A stretch of 64,000 nt of DNA from Streptomyces pactum (GCF_002005225.1 NZ_CP019724.1:5287501-5351500); one strand, 5' to 3'; counted from the first letter of the stretch, positions 34,768-43,607 are shown. Numbers and translations are program-made. The notes: generated by a model from the letters alone, not told the origin.

Positions 34768-36965
34768 TGGCATCCCGCACCCGCCGTCACGGGGCCGCAC
34801 GCAGCGCCCGTGAGGGCTCCCGGCGTCGCCGCCTGCCCCTGCGCCTGCTGCTTCCGCTGCTCGTCCTGGTCGCCCTGGTCGCGATGCTCATGCTGCGCGG
34901 ATACGTGCACAGCGAGATCCTGGCCGACCACCGCGTCCAGCCGCCCGCCGCCACCGACCAGGTGCCGGAGAAGATCCTCGAGGGCGGCCCGGTCATCGAC
35001 GCCCGCGGCGGCCGCACCGAGAGCCTGAGCGTGCCGGACCACCGCCTGGTCCTCACGTTCGACGACGGTCCGGACCCGACCTGGACACCGAGGGTGCTGG
35101 ACGTGCTGAAGAAGCACGACGCGCACGCGGTCTTCTTCGTCACCGGCACCATGGCCTCCCGCTACCCCGACCTCGTCGAGCGCATGGTCGACGAGGGCCA
35201 CGAGGTCGGCCTGCACACCTTCAACCACCCCGACCTCTCCTTCCAGTCCAAGAAGCGCATCGACTGGGAGCTGTCGCAGAACCAACTGGCGATCACCGGC
35301 GCGGCGGGCATCCGCACCTCGCTCTTCCGCCCGCCGTACTCCTCCTTCGCCGACGCCATGGACAACAAGTCCTGGCCGGTCACCGAGTACATCGGCGGCC
35401 GCGGCTACATCACCGTCGTCAACAACACCGACAGCGAGGACTGGCAGCGGCCCGGCGTCGACGAGATCATCCGCCGCGCCACGCCCGAGGACGGCAAGGG
35501 CGCCATCGTCCTGATGCACGACTCGGGCGGTGACCGCAGCCAGACGGTCGCGGCGCTGGACCGGTTCCTGCCCGACCTGCAGAAGAAGGGCTACGAGTTC
35601 GACAACCTCACCGAGGCCATCGACGCGCCCAGCGCGATGAGCCCGGTGACCGGCGCCGAACTGTGGAAGGGCAAGGCCTGGGTCTTCCTCGTCCAGGCCT
35701 CGGAGAAGATCACCGACGGTCTGGTGGTGGGCCTGGCGATCATCGGGACGCTGGTCATCGGCCGCTTCGTGCTGATGCTGCTCCTCTCCGGCCTCCACGC
35801 CCGCCGGGTGCGCCGCAAGAACTTCCGCTGGGGCCCGCCGGTGACCGAACCGGTGACGGTGCTGGTCCCGGCGTACAACGAGGCGAAGTGCATCGAGAAC
35901 ACCGTCAGCTCCCTGATGGCCAGCGACCACCCGGTCGAGGTCATCGTCATCGACGACGGCTCCAGCGACGGCACGGCCCGGATCGTGGAGGCCATGGGCC
36001 TGCCGGGCGTCCGGGTGATCCGCCAGCTCAACGCGGGCAAGCCGGCGGCACTCAACCGTGGTCTGGCCAACGCCCGTTACGACATCGTCGTCATGATGGA
36101 CGGCGACACCGTCTTCGAACCGTCCACCGTCCGCGAGCTCGTCCAGCCCTTCGGCGACCCGAAGGTCGGCGCCGTGGCCGGCAACGCGAAGGTCGGCAAC
36201 AAGGACAGCCTCATCGGCGCCTGGCAGCACATCGAGTACGTGATGGGCTTCAACCTGGACCGCCGGATGTACGACGTCCTCGGCTGCATGCCGACCATCC
36301 CCGGCGCGGTGGGCGCCTTCCGGCGCTCGGCGCTGGCACCGATCGGCGGCATGAGCGACGACACCCTCGCCGAGGACACCGACGTCACCATGGCGCTGCA
36401 CCGGGCCGGCTGGCGCGTGGTCTACGCCGAGAACGCCCGCGCCTGGACCGAGGCCCCCGAGACGGTCCAGCAACTGTGGTCCCAGCGCTACCGCTGGTCG
36501 TACGGCACCATGCAGGCCATCTGGAAGCACCGCCGCGCGGTGATCGAGAAGGGGCCCTCGGGCCGCTTCGGGCGCGTGGGCCTGCCCTTCGTCTCCCTGT
36601 TCATGGTCCTGGCCCCGCTGCTGGCCCCGCTGATCGACGTCTTCCTGCTCTACGGCATCGTCTTCGGCCCGACCCAGAAGACGATCGTGGCGTGGCTGGG
36701 CGTCCTGGCCATCCAGGCGGTCTGCGCGGCGTACGCCTTCCGTCTCGACCGCGAACGCATGACCCACCTGATCTCGCTGCCGCTGCAGCAGATCCTCTAC
36801 CGCCAGCTCATGTACGTAGTGCTGCTCCAGTCCTGGATCACCGCGCTCACCGGCGGCCGCCTGCGCTGGCAGAAGCTCCGGCGCACCGGCGTGGTCGGGG
36901 CGCCCGGCGGCTCGGTGCCGCGCCAGGGCTCGCGGAGCAGCGATGATCGGAGGCCCGTGGCATGA
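34767..36965 (+). CDS. matB: MatB-like bifunctional polysaccharide deacetylase / glycosyltransferase
   Basis: A 732-residue membrane protein. Helix at about 22-45, then a NodB-type (CE4) deacetylase domain at about 90-275 with TFDDGPD, LHTFNHPD, RPPYSSF and VLMHDSG motifs. A second helix near 320-345 leads to a processive family 2 glycosyltransferase (VTVLVPAYNE, VIDDGSSDG, MDGDT, LAEDTDV, QRYRW near 573) and C-terminal helices. This is PgaB-like deacetylation and PgaC-like synthesis in one chain, fitting poly-beta-1,6-N-acetylglucosamine production and partial deacetylation at the cell surface. ATG 34767 shares its A with the matA stop (TGATG), and the stop overlaps the next start (ATGA), so the three genes form a tightly coupled operon. 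All catalytic motifs appear intact. Confidence 0.92.
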   Translation: MASRTRRHGAARSAREGSRRRRLPLRLLLPLLVLVALVAMLMLRGYVHSEILADHRVQPPAATDQVPEKILEGGPVIDARGGRTESLSVPDHRLVLTFDDGPDPTWTPRVLDVLKKHDAHAVFFVTGTMASRYPDLVERMVDEGHEVGLHTFNHPDLSFQSKKRIDWELSQNQLAITGAAGIRTSLFRPPYSSFADAMDNKSWPVTEYIGGRGYITVVNNTDSEDWQRPGVDEIIRRATPEDGKGAIVLMHDSGGDRSQTVAALDRFLPDLQKKGYEFDNLTEAIDAPSAMSPVTGAELWKGKAWVFLVQASEKITDGLVVGLAIIGTLVIGRFVLMLLLSGLHARRVRRKNFRWGPPVTEPVTVLVPAYNEAKCIENTVSSLMASDHPVEVIVIDDGSSDGTARIVEAMGLPGVRVIRQLNAGKPAALNRGLANARYDIVVMMDGDTVFEPSTVRELVQPFGDPKVGAVAGNAKVGNKDSLIGAWQHIEYVMGFNLDRRMYDVLGCMPTIPGAVGAFRRSALAPIGGMSDDTLAEDTDVTMALHRAGWRVVYAENARAWTEAPETVQQLWSQRYRWSYGTMQAIWKHRRAVIEKGPSGRFGRVGLPFVSLFMVLAPLLAPLIDVFLLYGIVFGPTQKTIVAWLGVLAIQAVCAAYAFRLDRERMTHLISLPLQQILYRQLMYVVLLQSWITALTGGRLRWQKLRRTGVVGAPGGSVPRQGSRSSDDRRPVA

Positions 36966-38383
36966 CCCACGGATACACGACCGGTACGGGTGCGGACCCG
37001 GAGCCGGCCGGCCCGTACGGCACGCCGTACGCGGGGGGACCGAACGGGGCCGCGGGAGTGCCGTACGCGGGGGGACCGAACGGGGCCGCGGGAGTGCCGT
37101 ACGCCGTCCCGCAGCAGCGTACGACGGAGACCGCACCCGGGCCCGGGGCCGGACCCGGGGCCGGACCCGGGCCCGTGACCGACTCCGCGTCCGGCCCCGC
37201 CGCCGCCCGGGCCGGCGGGAAGCCGGGCCGCGACCGGTACCTCGACCTGCTGCGTTCCATCGCCCTGGTCCGCGTCGTGGTGTACCACCTCTTCGGCTGG
37301 GCCTGGCTGTCGGTGGTGTTCCCGTCGATGGGCGTGATGTTCGCGCTCGCGGGCTCGTTGATGGCGCGCTCGCTGAAGCGCCCGGCGATGGGCGTGATCC
37401 GCGGGCGCGTGCGCCGCCTCCTGCCGCCGATGTGGGCGTTCGCGGCGGTCGTGCTCGCGATGATGTTCGTGAACGGCTGGAATCCGACGGAGGACCCCGA
37501 CCGCGGGGGCACCTGGGGTCTGATCGAGCTGTTCAACTACATCGTCCCGGTCGGCGCCCCGCCCTACCCGTGGCACATCGGCTCCAAGTCCGGTCTGCTG
37601 GAGGACACCTGGGCGGTACAGGCCGCCGGGCCACTGTGGTACCTGCGTGCCTACCTGTGGTTCGTCATCGCCTCCCCGCTGCTGCTCTGGCTGTTCCGCC
37701 GTGCCCCGTGGCCGACGCTGCTCGCGCCGCTCGGCCTGACCGCGATCGTCGGCACGGGAGTGGTGACCATCCCCGGCGAGACGGGCAACGCGGTCACCGA
37801 CTTCGCGGTCTACGGCGGCTGCTGGGTCCTGGGCTTCGCCCACCACGAGGGCCTGCTGAAGCGGATCCCGCGGTACGTCTCCGTCTCCTGCGCGTCCCTG
37901 GTCATGGCCTTCGGGCTGTGGTGGGCCTCGAACCACCTGGGTCCCGACGGCTGGGACCTCAACGACATCCCGCTGGCCCAGGCCACCTGGTCGTTCGGGT
38001 TCGTCGTGATCCTGCTCCAGTACTCCCCGTCGTGGCGGGAACTCCCGGGCCGGCTGGCCAGGTGGGACCAACTGGTGACCCTCTCCAACAACCGCGCGGT
38101 CACCATCTACCTGTGGCACAACCTGCTGATCATGGCGACGGTCCCGATCATCGACCTGGCCTACCGACTGCCCTTCATGCAGAGCGAGCGCGCGGTCGGT
38201 GCCCTCGACGGCGCGTACACGATCTGGATGTTCGCCCTCGTCTGGCCGCTCATCGGCCTCATGGTCGTCGCGGTGGGCTGGGTCGAGGACCTGGCGGCGA
38301 AGCGGAAACCGCGGTTGTGGCCGAACGGCACGAAGCGCTCCGCCGGGGACCGGTCCAGGGCGCGGGCGGCCCATCGGGGCTGA
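36962..38383 (+). CDS. Membrane acyltransferase of the mat cluster, tail probably frameshifted
   Basis: A 473-residue acyltransferase 3-type protein. It has a disordered N-terminus (two 12-residue PYAGGPNGAAGV repeats, then Pro/Gly repeats) and, from about residue 90, RYLDLLRSIALVRVVVYHLFGWAWLS, the catalytic-His opening of acyltransferase 3 proteins. About ten helices follow, including TIYLWHNLLIM. It could O-acylate the mat polysaccharide. The frame closes at TGA 38383 with a basic end (SRARAAHRG), but a Pro/Gln/Gly/Tyr-rich frame displaced by one base continues to 38657, just before a terminator. The intact gene therefore probably ended there (about 564 residues). Four-base ATGA overlap with matB. 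Confidence 0.85.
   Translation: MTHGYTTGTGADPEPAGPYGTPYAGGPNGAAGVPYAGGPNGAAGVPYAVPQQRTTETAPGPGAGPGAGPGPVTDSASGPAAARAGGKPGRDRYLDLLRSIALVRVVVYHLFGWAWLSVVFPSMGVMFALAGSLMARSLKRPAMGVIRGRVRRLLPPMWAFAAVVLAMMFVNGWNPTEDPDRGGTWGLIELFNYIVPVGAPPYPWHIGSKSGLLEDTWAVQAAGPLWYLRAYLWFVIASPLLLWLFRRAPWPTLLAPLGLTAIVGTGVVTIPGETGNAVTDFAVYGGCWVLGFAHHEGLLKRIPRYVSVSCASLVMAFGLWWASNHLGPDGWDLNDIPLAQATWSFGFVVILLQYSPSWRELPGRLARWDQLVTLSNNRAVTIYLWHNLLIMATVPIIDLAYRLPFMQSERAVGALDGAYTIWMFALVWPLIGLMVVAVGWVEDLAAKRKPRLWPNGTKRSAGDRSRARAAHRG
37025..37096 (+). repeat. Two perfect 36-bp tandem repeats in the acyltransferase gene
   Basis: The unit at 37025-37060 is repeated exactly at 37061-37096 and encodes PYAGGPNGAAGV twice in the disordered N-terminus. 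An exact copy suggests a recent duplication. Confidence 0.9.
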
Positions 38384-38657
38384 CGCCGGCGGCCCGTTCG
38401 GGGGCGGCGGTCCCGCGGGTGGTGGCGCACCGCCGTACGGCTATCCGGCGCCCGGTGCGGTGGGTGGTTACGCCGCACCAGGCGCGCCTGGTGGTTATGC
38501 CGCGTCCGGTGCGCCTGGTGCGCCCGGTGGTTACGGGCAGCCGGCCCCCGGCTCGTACGCCCAGCCGCAGCCGCACCCGGCCCAGGCAGCCTACGGTCAG
38601 CCCCAGCAGCCGCAATACCCCCAGCAGCCGTACCAGCCCCAGCCGCCGCAGGGCTGA
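38343..38657 (+). pseudogene. Displaced C-terminal tail of the acyltransferase gene
   Basis: In the frame one base ahead of the acyltransferase, an uninterrupted stretch reads GADAGGPFGGGGPAGGG, then GGYAAPGAPGGYAASGAPG, then QPQQPQYPQQPYQPQPPQG before TGA 38657. Its low-complexity composition is typical of genuine cytoplasmic tails of actinobacterial membrane proteins, and it has no start or ribosome site of its own. A single extra base between about 38330 and 38385 would explain it. Confidence 0.65.
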
Positions 38658-38676
38658 CGGCGGGACCGACTGCGAC

Positions 38677-38706
38677 CTCTCACCCCGCCCCGGCGCCGGG
38701 TGAGAG
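38677..38706 (+). terminator. Terminator of the mat operon
   Basis: A perfect 9-bp stem CTCTCACCC (38677-38685) with GGGTGAGAG (38698-38706) around a GC-rich loop, 20 bases after the displaced tail's stop. Confidence 0.65.
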
Positions 38707-38733
38707 CAACGTTCCCTTCCGGTCATCCACAGC

Positions 38734-38749
38734 CCCACCGGCCCGAAAC
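38734..38749 (+). promoter_or_regulatory. Possible GlnR half-box upstream of narK
   Basis: CCCAC, six bases, then GAAAC resembles one a/b pair of the GlnR box (gTnAc-n6-GaAAc), 53 bases before the narK start. Narrow match in the a-site; GlnR control of narK and its partner is known in S. coelicolor, as I recall. Confidence 0.3.
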
Positions 38750-38801
38750 GCGTCCTCCCTACCGTCGGTGCAACCGAGCTACGGAGCACCGTGGAGGCGT
38801 C

Positions 38802-40163
38802 ATGACAGTCCCTGGCGGCCGCTGGATCCAGCACTGGGATCCGGAGGACGAGACCTTTTGGAAGGAGACGGGGGAGCGGGTCGCCCGGCGGAACCTGCTC
38901 TTCTCCGTCCTCTCCGAGCACATCGGGTTCTCGGTCTGGACGCTGTGGTCCGTGCTGGTGCTCTTCATGGGGCCGGAGTACGGGCTGACGCCGGCCGACA
39001 AGTTCCTGCTGACGTCCGTGGTGACGCTCGTCGGGGCCGTCGTGCGGGTGCCGTACACCTTTGCCGTCGCGATCTTCGGCGGGCGGAACTGGACCATCGT
39101 CTCCGCCGGGCTGCTGCTCGTGCCGACCGTGGCCGCGTTCCGGGTCATGGAGCCGGGGACGTCCTTCTCCACCTTCCTCCTCGTCGGGCTGCTGGCCGGC
39201 ATCGGCGGCGGCAACTTCGCCTCCTCCATGACCAACATCAACGCCTTCTTCCCCCTGCGGAGGAAGGGCTGGGCGCTCGGCCTCAACGCCGGGGGCGGGA
39301 ACATCGGCGTGCCGGTCATCCAGTTGGCCGCGCTCGCGATCATCGGGGCGGGCGGCGGGCCGCGGGTGCTGCTCGGCGTCTACATCCCGCTGATCCTGGT
39401 CGCCGCCGTCCTCGCCGCCTGTTTCATGGACAACCTCGCCTCCGTGAAGAACGACACCGGGGCCGCCAAGGACGCAGCCCGGGACGCCCACACCTGGATC
39501 ATGGCCGTGCTGTACATCGGCACGTTCGGCTCGTTCATCGGTTACAGCTTCGCCTTCGGGCAGGTGCTGCAGACCCAGTTCGGGCGTACCCCGCTCCAGG
39601 CGGCGTACCTCACCTTCATCGGTCCGCTGCTCGGCTCCCTGATCCGGCCGCTGGGGGGCAGGCTCGCCGACCGGTACGGCGGCGCGCGGATCACGCTGTG
39701 GAACTTCGTCGCCATGGCCGCCGCCACCGCCGTACTCGTCGCGGCCAGCATGGCGGGGTCGCTCGGGCTGTTCGTGGCCGTGTTCGTGGTGCTGTTCGTG
39801 CTCAGCGGGCTCGGCAACGGCTCGACGTTCAAGATGATCCCCGGCATCTTCCAGAACAAGGCCCTCGCCGAAGGGCTGCGGGGGGAGGAGGCGGTGGCGT
39901 ACGGGCGGCGGCTCTCCGGTGCCTCGATGGGGCTGATCGGCGCGGTGGGCGCGCTCGGCGGCGTCGCGATCAACCTCGCCTTCCGGCAGTCCTTCCTCTC
40001 CGTCGGCTCGGGCACCGGCGCCTTCGTGGCCTTCCTCGCCTTCTACGCCGTCTGCTTCGCCGTCACGTGGGCGGTGTACCTTCGCCGCCCGGCCGCACGG
40101 ACGCCGGACGGCCCCGAGGGCCCGGCGGAGACGAAGGCCCAGCTCAGTTACGCCCGGGTATGA
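38802..40163 (+). CDS. narK: Nitrate/nitrite transporter NarK
   Basis: A 453-residue major facilitator of the nitrate/nitrite porter family: 12 helices, the two glycine-rich nitrate signature helices (GLLAGIGGGNFASSMTNINAFFP near residues 125-147 and the later SGLGNGSTFKMIPGIF), and conserved Arg positions nearby. It moves nitrate in or nitrite out across the membrane. The N-terminal DPEDETFWKETGERVARRNL precedes the first helix, as in NarK1-type proteins of actinobacteria. ATG 38802 has GGAGG five bases upstream. The next gene is nnaR, the nitrate assimilation regulator, supporting a role in nitrate assimilation. Confidence 0.93.
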   Translation: MTVPGGRWIQHWDPEDETFWKETGERVARRNLLFSVLSEHIGFSVWTLWSVLVLFMGPEYGLTPADKFLLTSVVTLVGAVVRVPYTFAVAIFGGRNWTIVSAGLLLVPTVAAFRVMEPGTSFSTFLLVGLLAGIGGGNFASSMTNINAFFPLRRKGWALGLNAGGGNIGVPVIQLAALAIIGAGGGPRVLLGVYIPLILVAAVLAACFMDNLASVKNDTGAAKDAARDAHTWIMAVLYIGTFGSFIGYSFAFGQVLQTQFGRTPLQAAYLTFIGPLLGSLIRPLGGRLADRYGGARITLWNFVAMAAATAVLVAASMAGSLGLFVAVFVVLFVLSGLGNGSTFKMIPGIFQNKALAEGLRGEEAVAYGRRLSGASMGLIGAVGALGGVAINLAFRQSFLSVGSGTGAFVAFLAFYAVCFAVTWAVYLRRPAARTPDGPEGPAETKAQLSYARV

Positions 40164-40164
40164 C

Positions 40165-40191
40165 GTAACACTGGTGACATGAAGCCGAACC
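40165..40191 (+). promoter_or_regulatory. GlnR-like box array between narK and nnaR
   Basis: GTAAC (40165-40169), six bases, GACAT (40176-40180), six bases, GAACC (40187-40191): the exact 11-base spacing of GlnR half-sites with a perfect first element and partial others. It overlaps the first bases after the narK stop and would lie upstream of nnaR. Confidence 0.4.
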
Positions 40192-40284
40192 GAGCCCGTC
40201 ACGCGGCCTTGGCAGGCTCGGTCGGCACGTGCGTACGCACGTGGGTGTGGGTGTGGGTTGAACGATCGGAGCGCGGCGAGAGAC

Positions 40285-41439
40285 ATGGACGACGAACAGC
40301 AGCGACCTGACCACGGCCCCCTGGCCGGCTTCACCGTGGGCGTGACAGCCGCCCGCCGGGCCGACGAACTGGGCGCGCTGCTCCAGCGGCGCGGTGCCGC
40401 CGTCCTGCACGCGCCGGCGATCAGGATCGTGCCGCTCGCCGACGACAGCGAGCTGCTGGCCGCGACCAAGCAGCTCATCGACCAGGCGCCGGACGTCGTC
40501 GTGGCCACCACCGCCATCGGCTTCAGGGGCTGGGTCGAGGCCGCCGACGGCTGGGGGCTCGGCGACGCCCTGCTGGAGCGGCTGCGCGCGGTGGAACTGC
40601 TCGCGCGCGGGCCCAAGGTCAAGGGCGCCGTCCGGGCCGCCGGGCTGACGGAACAGTGGTCGCCGGCCTCCGAGTCCATGGCCGAGGTGCTGGACCGGCT
40701 GCTGGAGGAGGGCGTCGACGGCCGCCGGATCGCCGTACAACTGCACGGTGAGCCGCTGCCGGGGTTCGTGGAGTCGCTGCGGGCGGGCGGCGCCGAGGTC
40801 GTCGGGGTGCCCGTGTACCGGTGGCTGCCGCCGGAGGACCTCGGGCCCGTCGACCGGCTGCTGGACGCCGCCGTCTCCCGGGGCCTGGACGCCGTGACCT
40901 TCACCAGCGCGCCCGCCGCCGCGTCCCTGCTCTCCCGCGCCGAGGAACGGGGCCTGCTGCCCGGGCTGCTCGCCGCCCTCGGCCACGACGTGCTGCCCGC
41001 CTGCGTCGGACCGGTCACCGCGGTGCCGCTCCAGGCACACGGCGTCGACACGGTCCAGCCCGAACGCTTCCGGCTCGGCCCCCTCGTCCAGTCGCTGTGC
41101 CGGGAGCTGCCGGCCCGTGCCCGTGCCCTGCCGGTCGCCGGGCACCGGCTGGAGATCCGCGGGCACGCGGTGCTGATCGACGGGGAGCTCAGGACCGTGC
41201 CGCCGGCCGGCATGGCCCTGCTGCGGGCACTGTCCCGGCGGCCGGGCTGGGTCGTACCCCGCGCGGAACTCCTGCGGGCCCTGCCGGGCACCGGCCGCGA
41301 CGAGCACGCCGTCGAGACGGCGATGGCCCGCCTGCGCACGTCCCTCGGCGCGCCCAAGCTGATCCAGACGGTGGTGAAACGCGGCTACCGCCTGGCCCTG
41401 GACCCCGCGACGGACGCCAAGTACACGGACGGCGGCTGA
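40285..41439 (+). CDS. nnaR: NnaR-type regulator: uroporphyrinogen-III synthase-like domain fused to winged helix
   Basis: A 384-residue fusion. Residues about 10-265 form a HemD (uroporphyrinogen-III synthase)-like bilobed domain (GFTVGVTAARRADELGALL, PDVVVATTAIGFRGW, FTSAPAA). Residues about 290-375 form an OmpR-type DNA-binding winged helix (AGMALLRALSRRPGWVVPRAELLRAL, HAVETAMARLRTSLG, IQTVVKRGYRL). In S. coelicolor, as I recall, the equivalent protein NnaR (SCO2958) works with GlnR to activate nitrate and nitrite assimilation genes rather than making haem, and its neighbour narK fits that. ATG 40285 (MDDEQQRP) is preferred; a TTG at 40258 would add nine residues. Confidence 0.88.
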   Translation: MDDEQQRPDHGPLAGFTVGVTAARRADELGALLQRRGAAVLHAPAIRIVPLADDSELLAATKQLIDQAPDVVVATTAIGFRGWVEAADGWGLGDALLERLRAVELLARGPKVKGAVRAAGLTEQWSPASESMAEVLDRLLEEGVDGRRIAVQLHGEPLPGFVESLRAGGAEVVGVPVYRWLPPEDLGPVDRLLDAAVSRGLDAVTFTSAPAAASLLSRAEERGLLPGLLAALGHDVLPACVGPVTAVPLQAHGVDTVQPERFRLGPLVQSLCRELPARARALPVAGHRLEIRGHAVLIDGELRTVPPAGMALLRALSRRPGWVVPRAELLRALPGTGRDEHAVETAMARLRTSLGAPKLIQTVVKRGYRLALDPATDAKYTDGG

Positions 41440-41570
41440 CGCGCGGCGCGGCGCGGGCACACCCCGTGGCGTACGGCACGGCCCGCGGCGTACGGGCACG
41501 GCCGGTGGTGTACGGCACACCCCGCGGCGTACGGTCCGCCCGCGGCGTACGGCGCGGCCCATGGCGGGCG
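41440..41570 (+). repeat. Imperfect 18-20 bp repeats around GGCGTACGG
   Basis: About six copies of a (C/G)GCGGCGTACGGCAC-like unit fill the 144-base gap between nnaR and the converging DUF1772-like gene. No terminator-like stem with a T tract was found. The repeats contain GTAC-centred palindromes. Confidence 0.65.
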
Positions 41571-41583
41571 TGGAACCCCTCGG

Positions 41584-42116
41584 TCAGGACCCGGACGTCC
41601 GTCGCGCGCGCTCCTCGCGTGACAGCCTCCCCCACGCCACCAGTCCGGCGGCCAGGCACCCCGTAGCCACCGTCGACAGCACCGCCCGTACGACGTTCCA
41701 GGCCACCCACGGGTCCTCGACCGCTCCCGCAGAACCGCCGGGTCGCCGGCCCGCGCCAGCGCGTCGTTGAGGGGGACGCCGGCGCCCGCGGTCACCAGGG
41801 AGGCGAGCGCGTACGCCGGCGCGCCCGCCCGCACCCACCGGCGTCCCGGCATCCGGCGCAGTTGCCATCCCGCCAGGCACGCGAGCACCAGCGCGCCCAG
41901 GAAGCACAGGAAGCACAGGAACACCGGGTTCTGGATCACGTCGTTGACGTCGCGCATCACGTCGACGTACACCCGGTCGTCGCTGCGGGCCGGCGCCGGC
42001 AGCACGGCGTGGGCGAAGGCGCAGAAGGTACCGGCCACCGAGCCCGCGGCGACGGTGGCCGCGAGCAGCACCGCTCCGGCGGCGCTCGGCCGCCGCGTTC
42101 CGTCGTTCTCTGCCAT
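41584..42116 (-). pseudogene. DUF1772-like (anthrone oxygenase-type) membrane protein, frameshifted
   Basis: ATG 42116 opens a frame with helices AGAVLLAATVAAGSVAGTFCAFAHAVLPA and NPVFLCFLCFLGALVLACLAGWQL and with PLNDALARAGDP. After GDPAVLRE (about 41730) the family-like end AVEDPWVAWNVVRAVLSTVATGCLAAGLV continues only in another frame, to TGA 41584. The total of 533 bases is one short of a multiple of three. If mended, the product would be about 177 residues with four helices, matching the DUF1772 layout (LND motif, then a Trp-Asn-x-x-Arg helix). As written, the first frame would read on into unrelated residues. Either a real mutation or a missing base in the sequence. Function unknown. Confidence 0.6.
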
Positions 42117-42306
42117 GCGTCCAGTCGACGGGGCGCACCGGGGCGCCGGACACGACCCGGGCGCGCGGGCGCATGCGCAGGCGTCCGGGCCGTGGCGGTA
42201 CGAGGGGTTCCGGGCGGGGGAGCGGGCAGGCACTGTAGAGGGAGAGGTCCACCTGCTCCCCTTCCCGGCCCGCCCCACCGGGCAACCCCTAGGCGGTGAC
42301 AGGAAC

Positions 42307-42897
42307 ATGGCACTGGGTACGGCCACCGACCCGTACGAGCTGCGGTTCGACACCGGGCGGATCTGCCTGGACCTCATCGCCACCACCCATCCCGTGGAAC
42401 GGCTCGACCGCGTCGAGGTGCTGCGCGCCTGGATCACCGGCTCCGGGCTCGTCCCGCCCGGCACCCCGCTGTCCCACGCCGACGCCTCCTGGCTGGCCGG
42501 CTTCCGCGAACTGCGCGGCCAGGCCGCCCGCCTGGTCCGCTCCAGGTCCGCGCCCGGCACCCACCCGTACGGCCTCGCGCTCGCCCGCGTCAACGACCTC
42601 GCCGTCGCCGCGCCCCCGGCCCCGCGCGCGGTCCGCGGCGAGGACGGCGCGCTGGTACGGGAGTTGACCCGGCCGCCCGAGTGCGCGGCGCTGCTCGGCG
42701 CCCTCGCCCGGGACGCCGTGGAACTGCTCACCGACCCCGTCGCGCGGGCGAGCCTGCGGCAGTGCGAGGGCGACAACTGCCCGATCGTGTACGTGGACAC
42801 CTCCCGCGGACACCGCAGGCGCTGGTGCTCCAGTGAGATCTGCGGCAACCGCGAGCGCGTCGCCCGGCACCGTCGCCGCGCCGCCCTCGCCCGGTAA
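42307..42897 (+). CDS. ABATE/CGNR zinc-finger protein
   Basis: A 196-residue protein with the N-terminal ABATE-type region (RFDTGRICLDLIATT, LRAWITGSGLVPPGTPL) and a C-terminal CGNR zinc finger: CEGDNC, then WCSSEICGNRERVARHR. The CGNR finger is predicted to bind DNA, and these proteins are common putative regulators in Streptomyces. No target can be named. ATG 42307 has AGGAAC just upstream. It is divergent from the DUF1772-like gene with a 190-base spacer in which nothing else was found. Confidence 0.87.
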   Translation: MALGTATDPYELRFDTGRICLDLIATTHPVERLDRVEVLRAWITGSGLVPPGTPLSHADASWLAGFRELRGQAARLVRSRSAPGTHPYGLALARVNDLAVAAPPAPRAVRGEDGALVRELTRPPECAALLGALARDAVELLTDPVARASLRQCEGDNCPIVYVDTSRGHRRRWCSSEICGNRERVARHRRRAALAR

Positions 42898-43028
42898 GTG
42901 CGGTTGCGTCCGCGTTCGTCGTACCGGCCGGAGAAAACTGTCATCTCACTTTGAACACGCCGCACTTCGCGTCCGTACCGGATGGGCGAGCGACCGACTG
43001 GGGGAACCCCCGGACATCGGAGGTGGGC

Positions 43029-43607
43029 GTGCGCAAGGATTCCGTCGTGGCCAATGATCGAGGTGCGAGGGCCCGACATCGCATGTCCCAGTCGTCCTCG
43101 GAACCCGACGAGGAGCTGATGCGCGCCCTGTACCGGGAGCACGCCGGCCCCTTGCTGGCCTACGTGCTGCGGCTGGTCGCGGGGGACCGGCAGCGCGCCG
43201 AGGACGTCGTCCAGGAGACGCTCATCCGTGCCTGGAAGAACGCCGGTCAGCTCAACCGGGCGACCGGATCGGTACGCCCCTGGCTGGTGACGGTCGCCCG
43301 GCGCATCGTCATCGACGGCCACCGCAGCCGGCAGGCCCGGCCGCAGGAGGTCGATCCGTCGCCGCTGGAGGTCATCCCCGCGGAGGACGAGATCGACAAG
43401 GCGCTGTGGCTGATGACGCTGTCGGACGCGCTCGACGACCTGACCCCGGCTCACCGGGAGGTCCTCGTCGAGACGTACTTCAAGGGGCGTACCGTCAATG
43501 AGGCGGCGCAGACACTGGGCATACCCAGCGGCACCGTGCGCTCCCGGGTGTTCTACGCCCTGCGTTCGATGAAGCTGGCACTGGAGGAGCGGGGGGTGAC
43601 GGCGTGA
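43029..43607 (+). CDS. sigU: ECF RNA polymerase sigma factor SigU
   Basis: A 192-residue group 4 sigma factor. Region 2 (LMRALYREHAGPLLAYVLRLVAGDRQRAEDVVQETLIRAW in overlapping parts) contains the core-binding and -10 recognition helices. Region 4 (LTPAHREVLVETYFKGRTVNEAAQTLGIPSGTVRSRVFYALR) has the helix-turn-helix for -35 binding. GTG 43029 is chosen because GGAGGTGG lies just upstream; ATG 43083 would shorten it by 18 residues. The next gene, an anti-sigma factor, overlaps its stop. From memory this is S. coelicolor SigU, held inactive by RsuA and linked to development and secretion when freed. Confidence 0.93.
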   Translation: MRKDSVVANDRGARARHRMSQSSSEPDEELMRALYREHAGPLLAYVLRLVAGDRQRAEDVVQETLIRAWKNAGQLNRATGSVRPWLVTVARRIVIDGHRSRQARPQEVDPSPLEVIPAEDEIDKALWLMTLSDALDDLTPAHREVLVETYFKGRTVNEAAQTLGIPSGTVRSRVFYALRSMKLALEERGVTA

